Assembly: GCA_026391715.1 (NCBI GenBank)
Contig: JAPLDO010000209.1
Span: forward strand, 1-64,000
Direction of reading: 5' to 3'
Length of the DNA: 64,000 nucleotides
Source of the DNA: Bacteroidota bacterium
GTDB taxonomy: Bacteria > Bacteroidota > Bacteroidia > Bacteroidales > FEN-979
Every line of letters starts with the position of its first letter. Positions within the stretch are counted from its first letter, which is position 1. Shown here piece after piece: positions 52,957-61,322 of this stretch. The notes under the pieces were generated by a model. That model did no database searches and was not told the DNA's origin. It was given only the letters and a program-made list of their open reading frames with translations. A program made the position numbers and the translations under genes.

Positions 52957-53896
52957 ATCACATTTCAATTCAGGACATATTGCTATGAACAAACTCAAAA
53001 AAAATGGAGTTGCTCACAGCAGTCACATTGAAGCGGCAATGCCTTCAAAAACCTATCACGGTATTTTCACAGAAGATGCTGTTCAGTTTCTCAAGAAGCT
53101 TCCAAACAATTCGATTCAGTTGATTTTGATAGACCCGCCTTACAACCTCGATTTGGCGACTTGGGACACATTCAGTAATTATCTTGAATGGGCAAGGCAA
53201 TGGTTAGACGAAATTTATCGTGTGATATCTGACACTGGCAATTGTATAATCTTTGGCGGCTTTCAGTATCAAGACTTAAAGAAAGGCGACTTGTTGGAAA
53301 TAATGCACTACACACGACATCACACACCCTTGCGCTTTACCAACCTTGTGATTTGGTATTACAAAAATGGAATGAGCGCTCACCGATTTTTTGCTAATAG
53401 ACACGAAGAAGCAATTTGGCTTTCAAAAACAAATAAATATTTCTTTGACTTAGATTCTGTGAGAGCGCCGTATGACGAAGAAACAAAGGAAATTTATAAA
53501 AGAGATAAAAGGTTAATTGCAGAAAATATTGATAAAGGAAAAAACCCAACTAATGTTTGGGAAATAGGACGATTAAACGGTAATTCAGTTGAACGAGTTG
53601 GACATCCTACCCAAAAACCACTTGAACTAATCCGAAGATTTGTAAAAGGACTTTCATATCCAGGTTCGTTAGTTCTTGACTTCTTTGCAGGCTCTGGCAC
53701 AACAGGTCGAGTTTGTATTGAAGAAAGCAGAAACTCAATTCTTGTTGACAACGACCCAAAAATGGTTGAATACTTTAATCGTCACCTAAATAATATGAAC
53801 GGTAGTTTTTTTTCAGCCGAACATTGTATTAGGAAAAATCCCGATTTGACTGATTTTTTGAACCTTGTAAGGAATGAATATGAGATAGAGGTTTAA
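52946..53896 (+). CDS. DNA adenine-N6 methyltransferase (beta class, RsrI-like)
   Basis: Motif IV IDPPYNLDLATWD (about residues 62-74) precedes motif I LDFFAGSGTTGRV (about 246-258), the beta-class order. The match to the GAATTC methyltransferase M.RsrI (DPPYN..LATWD) is better than to M.EcoRI, which is a different class. It should protect GAATTC by adenine methylation. The first start (52946) lies inside the controller gene; the ATG at 52985 is an alternative. An EcoRI-like nuclease paired with an RsrI-like methyltransferase fits a family of exchanged systems. Confidence 0.9.
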   Translation: MANKSHFNSGHIAMNKLKKNGVAHSSHIEAAMPSKTYHGIFTEDAVQFLKKLPNNSIQLILIDPPYNLDLATWDTFSNYLEWARQWLDEIYRVISDTGNCIIFGGFQYQDLKKGDLLEIMHYTRHHTPLRFTNLVIWYYKNGMSAHRFFANRHEEAIWLSKTNKYFFDLDSVRAPYDEETKEIYKRDKRLIAENIDKGKNPTNVWEIGRLNGNSVERVGHPTQKPLELIRRFVKGLSYPGSLVLDFFAGSGTTGRVCIEESRNSILVDNDPKMVEYFNRHLNNMNGSFFSAEHCIRKNPDLTDFLNLVRNEYEIEV

Positions 53897-54139
53897 ATAT
53901 CTCTGCATCTATAAAAATGTAGTATTGAAAATGACAAAACCTTAAAAAGACGGAAAGAGATGAAAAGCAATAAAAAAAGGAAAATTAATGGAAACAACAC
54001 CAGCAGCTAACGAGCTTCCACCCGCAACAAAACCAGCATGGGTAACGCTTTGAGAAGGTTTACCTTTGCTGCGGTTGCAAGCAAAGCGTTCAAATATTTT
54101 TTACTACATCACTTTTTCACCATTTAATCATTTTATCCG
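53897..54139. other. Intergenic with long-loop inverted repeat
   Basis: A 243-base gap after the R-M system. AACGCTTTG (54044) and CAAAGCGTT (54082) pair as 9-bp arms around a 29-base loop. A 21-codon frame begins at 53988 (METTPAANEL) but has no supporting evidence. No tRNA or integrase was seen. Confidence 0.4.
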
Positions 54140-54547
54140 ATGCCTACCAAAATCCGTAATCTATTCTACATCTACCTCGCCTTCTTGCTGTTGATAGCCA
54201 TTCTGCCCATAAACGGAATCTCCTCGCCAATTAACGATACCTACATTATTCAACTTCGGTTGGATTATTTCCTGCATGGGATGGTTTTTATCCCCTGGAT
54301 GGGATTGTCTGGTTGGGCGTTCATGGAAAAAGCATCTGGAACCCGAACCATTCTCTTTTTGTCGACGCTGTTTATCGGAATTCTCTATGCCTGCTGCTGC
54401 GAACTTATTCAAATGCCCCTGACCTATCGGACGTTCAATATCAATGATCTACTGGCAAATGTAAGTGGCGTGGCGTTGGGAGCTCCGGGGTTTTGGTTGG
54501 GAGGAGGACGAGGGACGAGGGACGAAGGAAGATTAAGGCTGAAATGA
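54140..54547 (+). CDS. VanZ-like membrane protein
   Basis: Four predicted helices with LRLDYFLHGMVFIPWMGLSG (the DKxxHxxxF-like conserved stretch in which Lys is replaced) and YACCCELIQMPLTYRTFNINDLLANVSGVALG (E-xxQ-xxxxxRxxxxxDxxxN motif). This is the VanZ/DUF-type fold of unknown enzymatic function, often linked to cell-wall antibiotics. The C-terminus GGGRGTRDEGRLRLK is encoded by the 7-bp GGACGAG repeat, so the original stop was probably lost by repeat expansion. Confidence 0.78.
   Translation: MPTKIRNLFYIYLAFLLLIAILPINGISSPINDTYIIQLRLDYFLHGMVFIPWMGLSGWAFMEKASGTRTILFLSTLFIGILYACCCELIQMPLTYRTFNINDLLANVSGVALGAPGFWLGGGRGTRDEGRLRLK
54507..54532. repeat. GGGACGA 7-bp repeat inside vanZ-like gene
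   Basis: About three copies of GGACGAG encode the tail of the VanZ-like protein, the same unit as at 15102 and 56810. Confidence 0.75.
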
Positions 54548-54633
54548 ACTAATTTTTTCTGTTTTGCCATATTGCCATTTTACAATTTCTTCATTTCACC
54601 ATTTCACCATATCTTTGGAAAAAAAACGACAAA

Positions 54634-55125
54634 GTGAATTTAATCGCAAGGAAAAGAAAGAGACATAGAAGAAGGAAACCAAGCGCCGGAAAGAAATTTG
54701 TTATTGAAAGCTTTGTTACTTCATGGGTATTTAAAATTGCAGGGGTGATTGTTCTCCTTGCTGGTATATACTATGCAATGAATTCATTGGATATACTTAG
54801 TGGGTTCACAGATTTGGTTGGAAAATTGTTTCAGCCCAGTGATCCATCAGTAATTGAAGACAGTAAAACCCTTGATATTAATATCATATATTTTTTTTTA
54901 CCAGGAGCTTTGTTTCTAATTATCGCAGGATTCATTGCTAAAAGATTTAGTTTTATTTCGGGTATTTTGACGTTTCTTGCAGCAATATCTTATCTGGGCG
55001 CAGAAACCTATATTATGATAATTAATCCGGGAGGGAGTCACTTTAATCCCTTAACTATTACGGGCGACATCTTTTTAGCTCTCGCTGCCATCGGTCTATT
55101 TATCAATGATCTTATTGACCACTGA
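54634..55125 (+). CDS. Hypothetical membrane protein
   Basis: A 163-residue protein starting at GTG with a very basic N-terminus (RKRKRHRRRKPSAGKK) followed by three to four membrane helices. I do not recognise a family. Its stop overlaps the start of the following DUF2339-like gene by 20 bases, so the two are coupled. Confidence 0.6.
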   Translation: MNLIARKRKRHRRRKPSAGKKFVIESFVTSWVFKIAGVIVLLAGIYYAMNSLDILSGFTDLVGKLFQPSDPSVIEDSKTLDINIIYFFLPGALFLIIAGFIAKRFSFISGILTFLAAISYLGAETYIMIINPGGSHFNPLTITGDIFLALAAIGLFINDLIDH

Positions 55126-56809
55126 TAATGTGTTCCAGGTGGCAATTTTACTTTCGCTAATAATTTTATTTACCATTGGCATTGCCTGGTCGTCGCGGAA
55201 ATTTAACAAACCCACAGTTAACCTTACTAATTTTTGTTTTGCTATAGCCATTTTTGGACTTCACTGGCTCCGGAAACTGGCTGTAAATTCCCGGACAGAA
55301 TACATGTTACTTTTCTTTATTTACGGTATTTTCTTTTACGTTCTTTTTTACGCTGTAATAGTTTATACCTCCTCAGCCAAAGAGAAAGCCTTGTCAAAGT
55401 GGATGCAACTAACAATGGCGTTAACCAATCTATTGTTTTATTCGGGAACCACTGCTTTCGTAATCATTAAATATTACTCTTATGGTTATTTATGGATTTT
55501 TGCGCTGGCGCTGCTGATCTTAAACCTGCTTGGTTTGCTTTTGAGCGGAAAGTATTTTCAGTCAGCGTGGAAACTTCCCCATCATATCGTAACCATAGTA
55601 CTTGCAGCCCTGATCCTGCCGCTGCTTTTAAACCAAAGCGCTATCCTGCTTTTTATGGCAGGGTTTTCTGTTCTTTTTCTCCTGTACGCAAAATATTCTA
55701 AAAATCAAACTTCCATTGTTATTTCGATGTTCGCTATGGTTATAATGACGCTCGATTTCTTCTTTCACTGGATTTTCAAATATGTGCCGTCGCTTCTGTT
55801 CAGCGCCGATTTACCGGAAAACACGCTTGTGGTACATGGTATTATCAGCGGTGTGACAGTGGTTTTGGCATTGACGATGAACAATTGGTTACTGAAACAT
55901 ATTGAAGTTACGCTATCTAAAAAAATGTTCAGCAAAACAATGTATATCCGACTGATGAGGGGGTTGATCCTCGTTACACTTTTTCTTTCATCCGGATGGA
56001 TCCTAACCACATTGCTTTGTTACATCTCCGGATCAAAGGAGGTTATGGCGTCGGCATGGTTCATTGCGGGGAGTCTGTTTTTCATCCTGCTTATCTTGCT
56101 TCAGTCAAACAAACCCAACTCCTTTTACCAACCCATCCTGTTCATTGCCCTCGCCTCCACTCTCTTTTATCCGCTGCTCGTTTACCTCCCAATGATGGAA
56201 ACGCTGAACAACCTTATGTTGACCGGCATTCTGCCTGTTTCGCAAGTTTTGCTTCACTATCTGGCGCTTGGCTTGGGAATATTCATTGTCGCTGTTTCGC
56301 TTGTCCGCATTTACAAGCTATATCCCACAAAAAAACTTCTGCGAAGAGGATTACAACTATTTGTGATAATATTCCTGATTTTTATCATTTGCACCGAATA
56401 CGACAACCTTTCAATCTTGCTGAAAACCAGTCAATTTAAAAATTTAACAATTAACGCTTCCCCCTTAACGCTTAAACACTTATCACATAATACTTCTTTA
56501 TCTCCGGGGAAAGGCATCCTCGAATACAACCGGCACCTTCCGTATTCAATTATTCTTCTTGCCACATCCCTGGTTCTTATCGTTTGGTCGCTTTTCAAAC
56601 ACCAACGATTCCTCCGTAATATATCTATCCTTTTGTTTTCATTTTCCATCGTAAAAGTATTTCTTTACGACTTCTCCCTTCTTGGCGATGCTGCCCGCAC
56701 AGCGCTTTTCTTTGTAATCGGGCTTTTGCTTATTGGTTTTTCGGTTGTTTATCCGAGGATGAAAAAGGCGACAAGTATTCCGCGGAAAAAACGTGAAATC
56801 GTGAATTAA
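55106..56809 (+). CDS. DUF2339-like polytopic membrane protein
   Basis: A 567-residue protein with about 14 membrane helices. The end SIVKVFLYDFSLLGDAARTALFFVIGLLLIGFSVVYPR matches the conserved DUF2339 terminus (KVFLYDxSxLG...R..SF..LG). DUF2339 proteins are usually ~900 residues, so this is a shorter form lacking the N-terminal part. A loop near residue 445 (NLTINASPLTLKHLSH) looks like low-complexity insertion. Function unknown. Confidence 0.65.
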   Translation: MILLTTDNVFQVAILLSLIILFTIGIAWSSRKFNKPTVNLTNFCFAIAIFGLHWLRKLAVNSRTEYMLLFFIYGIFFYVLFYAVIVYTSSAKEKALSKWMQLTMALTNLLFYSGTTAFVIIKYYSYGYLWIFALALLILNLLGLLLSGKYFQSAWKLPHHIVTIVLAALILPLLLNQSAILLFMAGFSVLFLLYAKYSKNQTSIVISMFAMVIMTLDFFFHWIFKYVPSLLFSADLPENTLVVHGIISGVTVVLALTMNNWLLKHIEVTLSKKMFSKTMYIRLMRGLILVTLFLSSGWILTTLLCYISGSKEVMASAWFIAGSLFFILLILLQSNKPNSFYQPILFIALASTLFYPLLVYLPMMETLNNLMLTGILPVSQVLLHYLALGLGIFIVAVSLVRIYKLYPTKKLLRRGLQLFVIIFLIFIICTEYDNLSILLKTSQFKNLTINASPLTLKHLSHNTSLSPGKGILEYNRHLPYSIILLATSLVLIVWSLFKHQRFLRNISILLFSFSIVKVFLYDFSLLGDAARTALFFVIGLLLIGFSVVYPRMKKATSIPRKKREIVN

Positions 56810-56853
56810 GAGGGACGAGGGACGAGGGACGAAGGACGAGGGACGAGGGACGA
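56810..56853. repeat. GGGACGA tandem array
   Basis: Immediately after the DUF2339-like stop the unit GGGACGA occurs about six times with one variant (GGACGAAGGACGAGG). It ends 26 bases before the next ATG. Confidence 0.85.
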
Positions 56854-56879
56854 TGGATTTTGAATAACTTTGTGAGATT

Positions 56880-59126
56880 ATGCAGCAGTTCATTGTTCTG
56901 ATAATTCTTTGGATTTCCTTATCCGTAGCGAAAAACGCCCTCTGTCAAACCCTTTCTGAATCAGATTTATCACGCTTCGAAAACAATCCGCATAGCCTTC
57001 AATGGACTTATACCGGAGGGCTTAACGCCTGCCAGTTTTGTTCCATTGACCTTAACCTCGATGGCATAGCTGATCTGTTGATCTTTGACCGACATGGAAA
57101 CCGGAAACTTACATTTATCAGCTCCGAATTTACTGGTACATCAGGCTATTCCTTTGCGCCTGAATATTCTCTCAAAATGCCAGACTTGCATGACTGGGTA
57201 ATTACGGCAGATTATAACTGTGACGGTAAAATGGACATTTTCACTTATAACGCCGGCGGCGTCCGGGTTTTTAAAAATGTTTCCGATACCTCGCTGAAAT
57301 TTGAAATTGTCACCGACCTGCTCGAATCTTGGTACTATAACGGATATGTCGGAATCCTTGTAACCAGTGTTGATTATCCTGCTATCGCGGATATTGATGG
57401 CGATGGCGACCTTGACCTGCTGACTTTTTTTGGTCTGGGTTCCTACGTGGAATACCATAAAAACCTTTCCATGGAAAAATATGGCAATTGCGATAGCCTT
57501 GATTATAAACTTAGCGACCATTGCTGGGGCAGGTTCAGTGAAAGTGAATCGGGAAACAGGATTGTTCTGAATGCGGTTTGTCCAACTCAGGACGAGCCAT
57601 TTCTTCGTGAGAATAATCCAAGGCATACCGGATCAACCTTGCTGGCAACCGACCTCAACAACGACGGTCTTAAGGATTTGATTCTTGGCGATTATGATTA
57701 CCCCGGACTGATTGCATTGTACAATGGAGGAACTGTGGATTCAGCGTTAATGGTTTCCCAGGATACCGCTTTTCCGGCAGGCGCAAAACCTGTGAAACTT
57801 TTCTCATTTCCATCGGTTTCACTGATTGATATTGATCGCGACGGATTACAAGACATTGTTGTTTCCCCTTTTGATCCGGGGCTTTACACGTCAGACAACT
57901 ATAATTGCGTTTGGTTTTATAGAAATACCGGCACAGCAAACCAACCGGTTTTTGAATTTTCGTCAGACCGGTTATTCAGAGATCAAACGCTCGACTTTGG
58001 CACAGCCGCTCATCCGGTATTATTTGATTTTGACAATGACGGACTTCAGGATCTTTTTGTCGGGAATGACGGTTATTACGACTCATCCTGGTATCATAAC
58101 GGTTTGCTAAAATCGCAATATACCGGAAGGATTTCCTGGTTTAAAAACACGGGTACACAATCAAAACCAGTGTTTTCCAATGTCACCGATGATTTTGCCA
58201 ACATTTCAAAACTGGGTTTGCGAGGGATTTATCCAACATTCGCTGATGTAAACAACGATGGAATCACCGACCTCGTTATCGGTTGCAGCGACGGAACTTT
58301 GATTTTTTTCGCTCAGAAACCATCCTCCGGAAATATTCCTCAGTTTGATCCTCCGGTGATGAACTGGCAAAACATTGATGTTGGCGATTATAGCGCTCCG
58401 CAATTTTTCGATATTGACAGAGATCAAATTTCTGAGCTTATCGTCGGCGAAAGAAACGGAAATCTGAATTACTATAAAAATCAAGGTTCCGGTTCGTCAG
58501 TTAAATTTGATTTTGTTACCGACAGCCTCGGAAAAATAAACGTAACCAATTACAACCTTTCCTACTTCGGATTCAGCGTTCCCTGTTTTCATCAGGATAA
58601 TGATGGTTCCACATTTCTTCTGGTTGGTTCGGATGAAGGAAGAACTCATCTGTTCCGTAACATTGACAACAATTTAACCGGGAAGTTTGAAGCTATAGAC
58701 TCTCTTTATCGCTGGCTCGCGGCAAACCCTGCCGATACGCTATTCGGGTGGCAAACTTCGCCTGCCATCGGACATTTAACCGACAATACAGAATTTGATA
58801 TGATTACGGGCAATTTTTCAGGAGGGTTGAATTATATATCAAAAAGATCGCCGGCTGCAATCATTCCCGGATGGAAGGAATTACCGGCGCAAATAAATCC
58901 ATCGTTTACTCTTTATCCAAATCCGGCAAATCGGAATACAAGTATCGTTTACTCTGGAAATTCCACTGTAACCTTGTCCGGATACGTATGTAATATTTTC
59001 GGACAACTGATTCTTGAATTTCCCATCACAGGAAAATCCGAAATTTCCACTTCTGATTTCCCCGAAGGAGTTTATATAATTCGTTGCGCCGGAAAAACTA
59101 CCAGGATGGTAGTTGTGCATCAATAG
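56880..59126 (+). CDS. T9SS-sorted FG-GAP/VCBS repeat protein
   Basis: Signal peptide MQQFIVLIILWISLSVAKNALCQ. The body (residues ~45-660) carries many calcium-type FG-GAP repeats with DxDxDGxxD motifs: LNLDGIADLLI, NCDGKMDIFTY, IDGDGDLDLLTF, NNDGLKDLILG, DRDGLQDIVV, DNDGLQDLFVG, NNDGITDLVIG. These form an integrin-like beta-propeller. The end is a T9SS type A domain (FTLYPNPANRNTSIVYSG ... FPEGVYIIRCAGKTTRMVVV). A surface protein of unknown ligand. Followed by an inverted copy of the GGGACGA repeat. Confidence 0.9.
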   Translation: MQQFIVLIILWISLSVAKNALCQTLSESDLSRFENNPHSLQWTYTGGLNACQFCSIDLNLDGIADLLIFDRHGNRKLTFISSEFTGTSGYSFAPEYSLKMPDLHDWVITADYNCDGKMDIFTYNAGGVRVFKNVSDTSLKFEIVTDLLESWYYNGYVGILVTSVDYPAIADIDGDGDLDLLTFFGLGSYVEYHKNLSMEKYGNCDSLDYKLSDHCWGRFSESESGNRIVLNAVCPTQDEPFLRENNPRHTGSTLLATDLNNDGLKDLILGDYDYPGLIALYNGGTVDSALMVSQDTAFPAGAKPVKLFSFPSVSLIDIDRDGLQDIVVSPFDPGLYTSDNYNCVWFYRNTGTANQPVFEFSSDRLFRDQTLDFGTAAHPVLFDFDNDGLQDLFVGNDGYYDSSWYHNGLLKSQYTGRISWFKNTGTQSKPVFSNVTDDFANISKLGLRGIYPTFADVNNDGITDLVIGCSDGTLIFFAQKPSSGNIPQFDPPVMNWQNIDVGDYSAPQFFDIDRDQISELIVGERNGNLNYYKNQGSGSSVKFDFVTDSLGKINVTNYNLSYFGFSVPCFHQDNDGSTFLLVGSDEGRTHLFRNIDNNLTGKFEAIDSLYRWLAANPADTLFGWQTSPAIGHLTDNTEFDMITGNFSGGLNYISKRSPAAIIPGWKELPAQINPSFTLYPNPANRNTSIVYSGNSTVTLSGYVCNIFGQLILEFPITGKSEISTSDFPEGVYIIRCAGKTTRMVVVHQ

Positions 59127-59143
59127 TCCCTCGTCCCTCGTTA
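59126..59143 (-). repeat. Inverted copy of the GGGACGA repeat
   Basis: TAGTCCCTCGTCCCTCG just after the stop is the reverse complement of the GGGACGA unit. The orientation is opposite to the arrays at 15102, 54507 and 56810. Confidence 0.7.
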
Positions 59144-59593
59144 AACTCCCAGCAAACTTTTCACAATCACCGAAATCATCTTATTATCGGCTTTACCGGC
59201 AAGTTCCTTTGAAGCAACAGCCATCACTTTGCCCATGTCTTTAATGGAATTGGCGCCGGTTTGGGCAATTATTGTTTTGATTTGAGATTTTACTTCGTCT
59301 TCCGAAAGTTGCTGCGGCAAATAGGTTTCAATAATCGCGGCGTCAAAACGCTCCTTTTCGGATAGATCAAACCTGTTGGCATTTTCATAAATATCGGCTG
59401 ATTCCTTGCGTTGTTTGATAAGTTTCTGGAGGATTTTCAGTTCTTCAACTTCACCAACTTCACCAACAAATCCTTCTTTTGTTTTTTCGATGAGTAATGC
59501 CGCTTTCACAGCCCTGAGCGCTTCGAGTTTTTTCGCATCGCGGGCAAGCATTGCAGTTTTTATATCTGCGTTGATTTTGGTTTCCAGATTCAT
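59141..59593 (-). CDS. yqeY: GatB/YqeY domain protein
   Basis: Conserved YqeY features: NADIKTAMLARDAKKLEALRAVKAALL, LQKLIKQRKESADIYENANR, and a tail QTGANSIKDMGKVMAVASKELAGKAD related to the C-domain of GatB, which contacts tRNA in amidotransferase. Length (150) normal. It begins directly after the ftsZ stop (TAA then ATG). A 9-bp tandem repeat (TTCACCAAC) near 59441-59467 encodes the VGEVGEVEE loop. Confidence 0.93.
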   Translation of the reverse strand: MNLETKINADIKTAMLARDAKKLEALRAVKAALLIEKTKEGFVGEVGEVEELKILQKLIKQRKESADIYENANRFDLSEKERFDAAIIETYLPQQLSEDEVKSQIKTIIAQTGANSIKDMGKVMAVASKELAGKADNKMISVIVKSLLGV

Positions 59594-61225
59594 TTAATCC
59601 GTTGTTGGGTTTAAATAAGCATTATCGTTTTTATTTTCCACCGGTTTTTCAGGATCTTTGGTTAAGGATATCGCTGAGATGTGAGAGTCGGATGAAGGAG
59701 TAACATTGAGCAGTTCAATTTTACGGCGTTGGTATGCCGGAATGTTTTCAAGTTCCTGCAGGTTTTGCTCGATAGGGATATGGGTTTTTAATTTTTCGCT
59801 CAACTGCCTCAGCCTGCCCACCCTTTCACCCGATTTTTTCAGCAGAAAATCACTGGCGTCAGAATCCGTGTTGGGACTTGAATGAAAAGTTGGTTTGGGT
59901 TCGGGTTTGATATGACTATCAATAATTTCATCCTTATCGCTGGGTAAAAAAGTGTGTACGAGGGTATCGGGGCGATCGTTTACGATTTGCGGCGAGGGTT
60001 GATCAACAATAAATTCATACGTGCGCGTTGGGTCAGAATTGTCAGTTTCCGATTCGAGTTGAAAAGCTACCTGACTTGGCTCACTGACTGACACTTCAGG
60101 CGCGACCGGTTGATCGGCGGGAGCAGTTTGTGTTCGCTGAGCCGAAGTTTCAGTGTCGAGGTGTAAAATACGTCTTTCAGTTTTCGGTTTTTGGGTATCG
60201 TCATAAAGCGGAATAACGGTAACATCGGCAGGTCTGGTGGGATCTTTTTGTTTGTGATCTTCGTCAAATCCAGTAGCGATAATTGTTACGCTGATCTGAT
60301 CTTCGAGAGCATCTTCATAACCATTGCCCCAGATGATATCTCCGGTTGATTGTGTTTTTTCCTGAATGTAGTCAGTGATTTCTGTAACTTCATCCATAGT
60401 AATCTCCTGCTTGCCTGATGAAATATAGAGAAGGATATTGCTGGCGCCATTGATGTCGTTATTATCGAGCAGCGGTGAGTTGAGGGCTTCTACAACGGCT
60501 AATCGCGCCCTTTCTTTTCCGCTGGCAACACCGGTTCCCATAATTGCAACGCCACTGGTTTTCATAACGGTTTTGACGTCCTCGAAGTCAACATTGATAT
60601 ATCCTACCACAGTTATAATCTCAGCGATACCTTTGGCGGCTGTAGTGAGAACATTATCGGCGCGGTTAAATGCCTCCGACAGTGGAAGATCTCCGCACAA
60701 CAACCGCAGTTTGTCGTTGCTAATAATAAGCAGCGCGTCAACATGTTGTTTGAGCTGCCTGATTCCTTCCTCAGCCGACAACCGACGTTTGCGACCTTCG
60801 AAGGCGAAAGGAATGGTGACGATACCTACGGTGAGGATATCGAGATCTTTGGATATTTGGGCAATCACTGGCGCAGCGCCTGTTCCAGTGCCGCCTCCAA
60901 GACCTGCTGTTATGAAAAGCATTTTGGTTCCTTTTTCCAGAACCCGCTTTAAATCTTCGGCGTTTTCGAGCGCGGCATTGCGGCCTACTGTTGGGGACGC
61001 GCCTGCGCCAAGGCCATCGGTGAGGGTTGCTCCAAGCTGAATCTTAGTGGGTACCGGACTTGATTCCATTGACTGGGCGTCGGTATTGCAGATAATAAAA
61101 TCCACACCGGTTATTCCCTGTCTGAACATGTGGTTAACGGCATTACTGCCGCCTCCGCCAACACCGATCACTTTAATGATAGATGATTGATTCTTAGGTG
61201 AATCGAATTTTAAAATCTCAGGCAT
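59594..61225 (-). CDS. ftsZ: Cell-division GTPase FtsZ
   Basis: Start moved to the ATG at 61225 (MPEILKFDSP). The GTPase domain shows IKVIGVGGGGSNAVNHM, ICNTDAQ, the tubulin-type GGGTGTGAAPV and GVVTIPFAFEGRKR. The long variable linker follows from ~residue 330, and NIPAYQRRKIEL near residue 490 is the conserved C-terminal peptide that binds FtsA, here followed by a further ~40 residues. FtsZ polymerises into the division ring. It sits between ftsA and yqeY. Confidence 0.97.
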   Translation of the reverse strand: MPEILKFDSPKNQSSIIKVIGVGGGGSNAVNHMFRQGITGVDFIICNTDAQSMESSPVPTKIQLGATLTDGLGAGASPTVGRNAALENAEDLKRVLEKGTKMLFITAGLGGGTGTGAAPVIAQISKDLDILTVGIVTIPFAFEGRKRRLSAEEGIRQLKQHVDALLIISNDKLRLLCGDLPLSEAFNRADNVLTTAAKGIAEIITVVGYINVDFEDVKTVMKTSGVAIMGTGVASGKERARLAVVEALNSPLLDNNDINGASNILLYISSGKQEITMDEVTEITDYIQEKTQSTGDIIWGNGYEDALEDQISVTIIATGFDEDHKQKDPTRPADVTVIPLYDDTQKPKTERRILHLDTETSAQRTQTAPADQPVAPEVSVSEPSQVAFQLESETDNSDPTRTYEFIVDQPSPQIVNDRPDTLVHTFLPSDKDEIIDSHIKPEPKPTFHSSPNTDSDASDFLLKKSGERVGRLRQLSEKLKTHIPIEQNLQELENIPAYQRRKIELLNVTPSSDSHISAISLTKDPEKPVENKNDNAYLNPTTD

Positions 61226-61291
61226 GATTGTATTTTTTTTACGGTTTAAAATTATCAATTATTTACGTCGGTATTCATTTGTTAAAAATTT

Positions 61292-61319
61292 AGTTATTAA
61301 CGTTTTATTGTTAATAACT
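61292..61319. repeat. Perfect 10-bp inverted repeat between ftsA and ftsZ
   Basis: AGTTATTAAC - GTTTTATT - GTTAATAACT forms an AT-rich hairpin starting three bases after the ftsA stop. It may tune the relative expression of ftsA and ftsZ or be a weak terminator. Confidence 0.6.
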
Positions 61320-61322
61320 CAT

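Noticed and set aside
53988-54095. Possible integron attC-like hairpin or 21-codon ORF after the R-M genes
   Set aside because: The core GTTRRRY/RYYYAAC sites are not convincing, no integrase is present, and the ORF has no supporting similarity.
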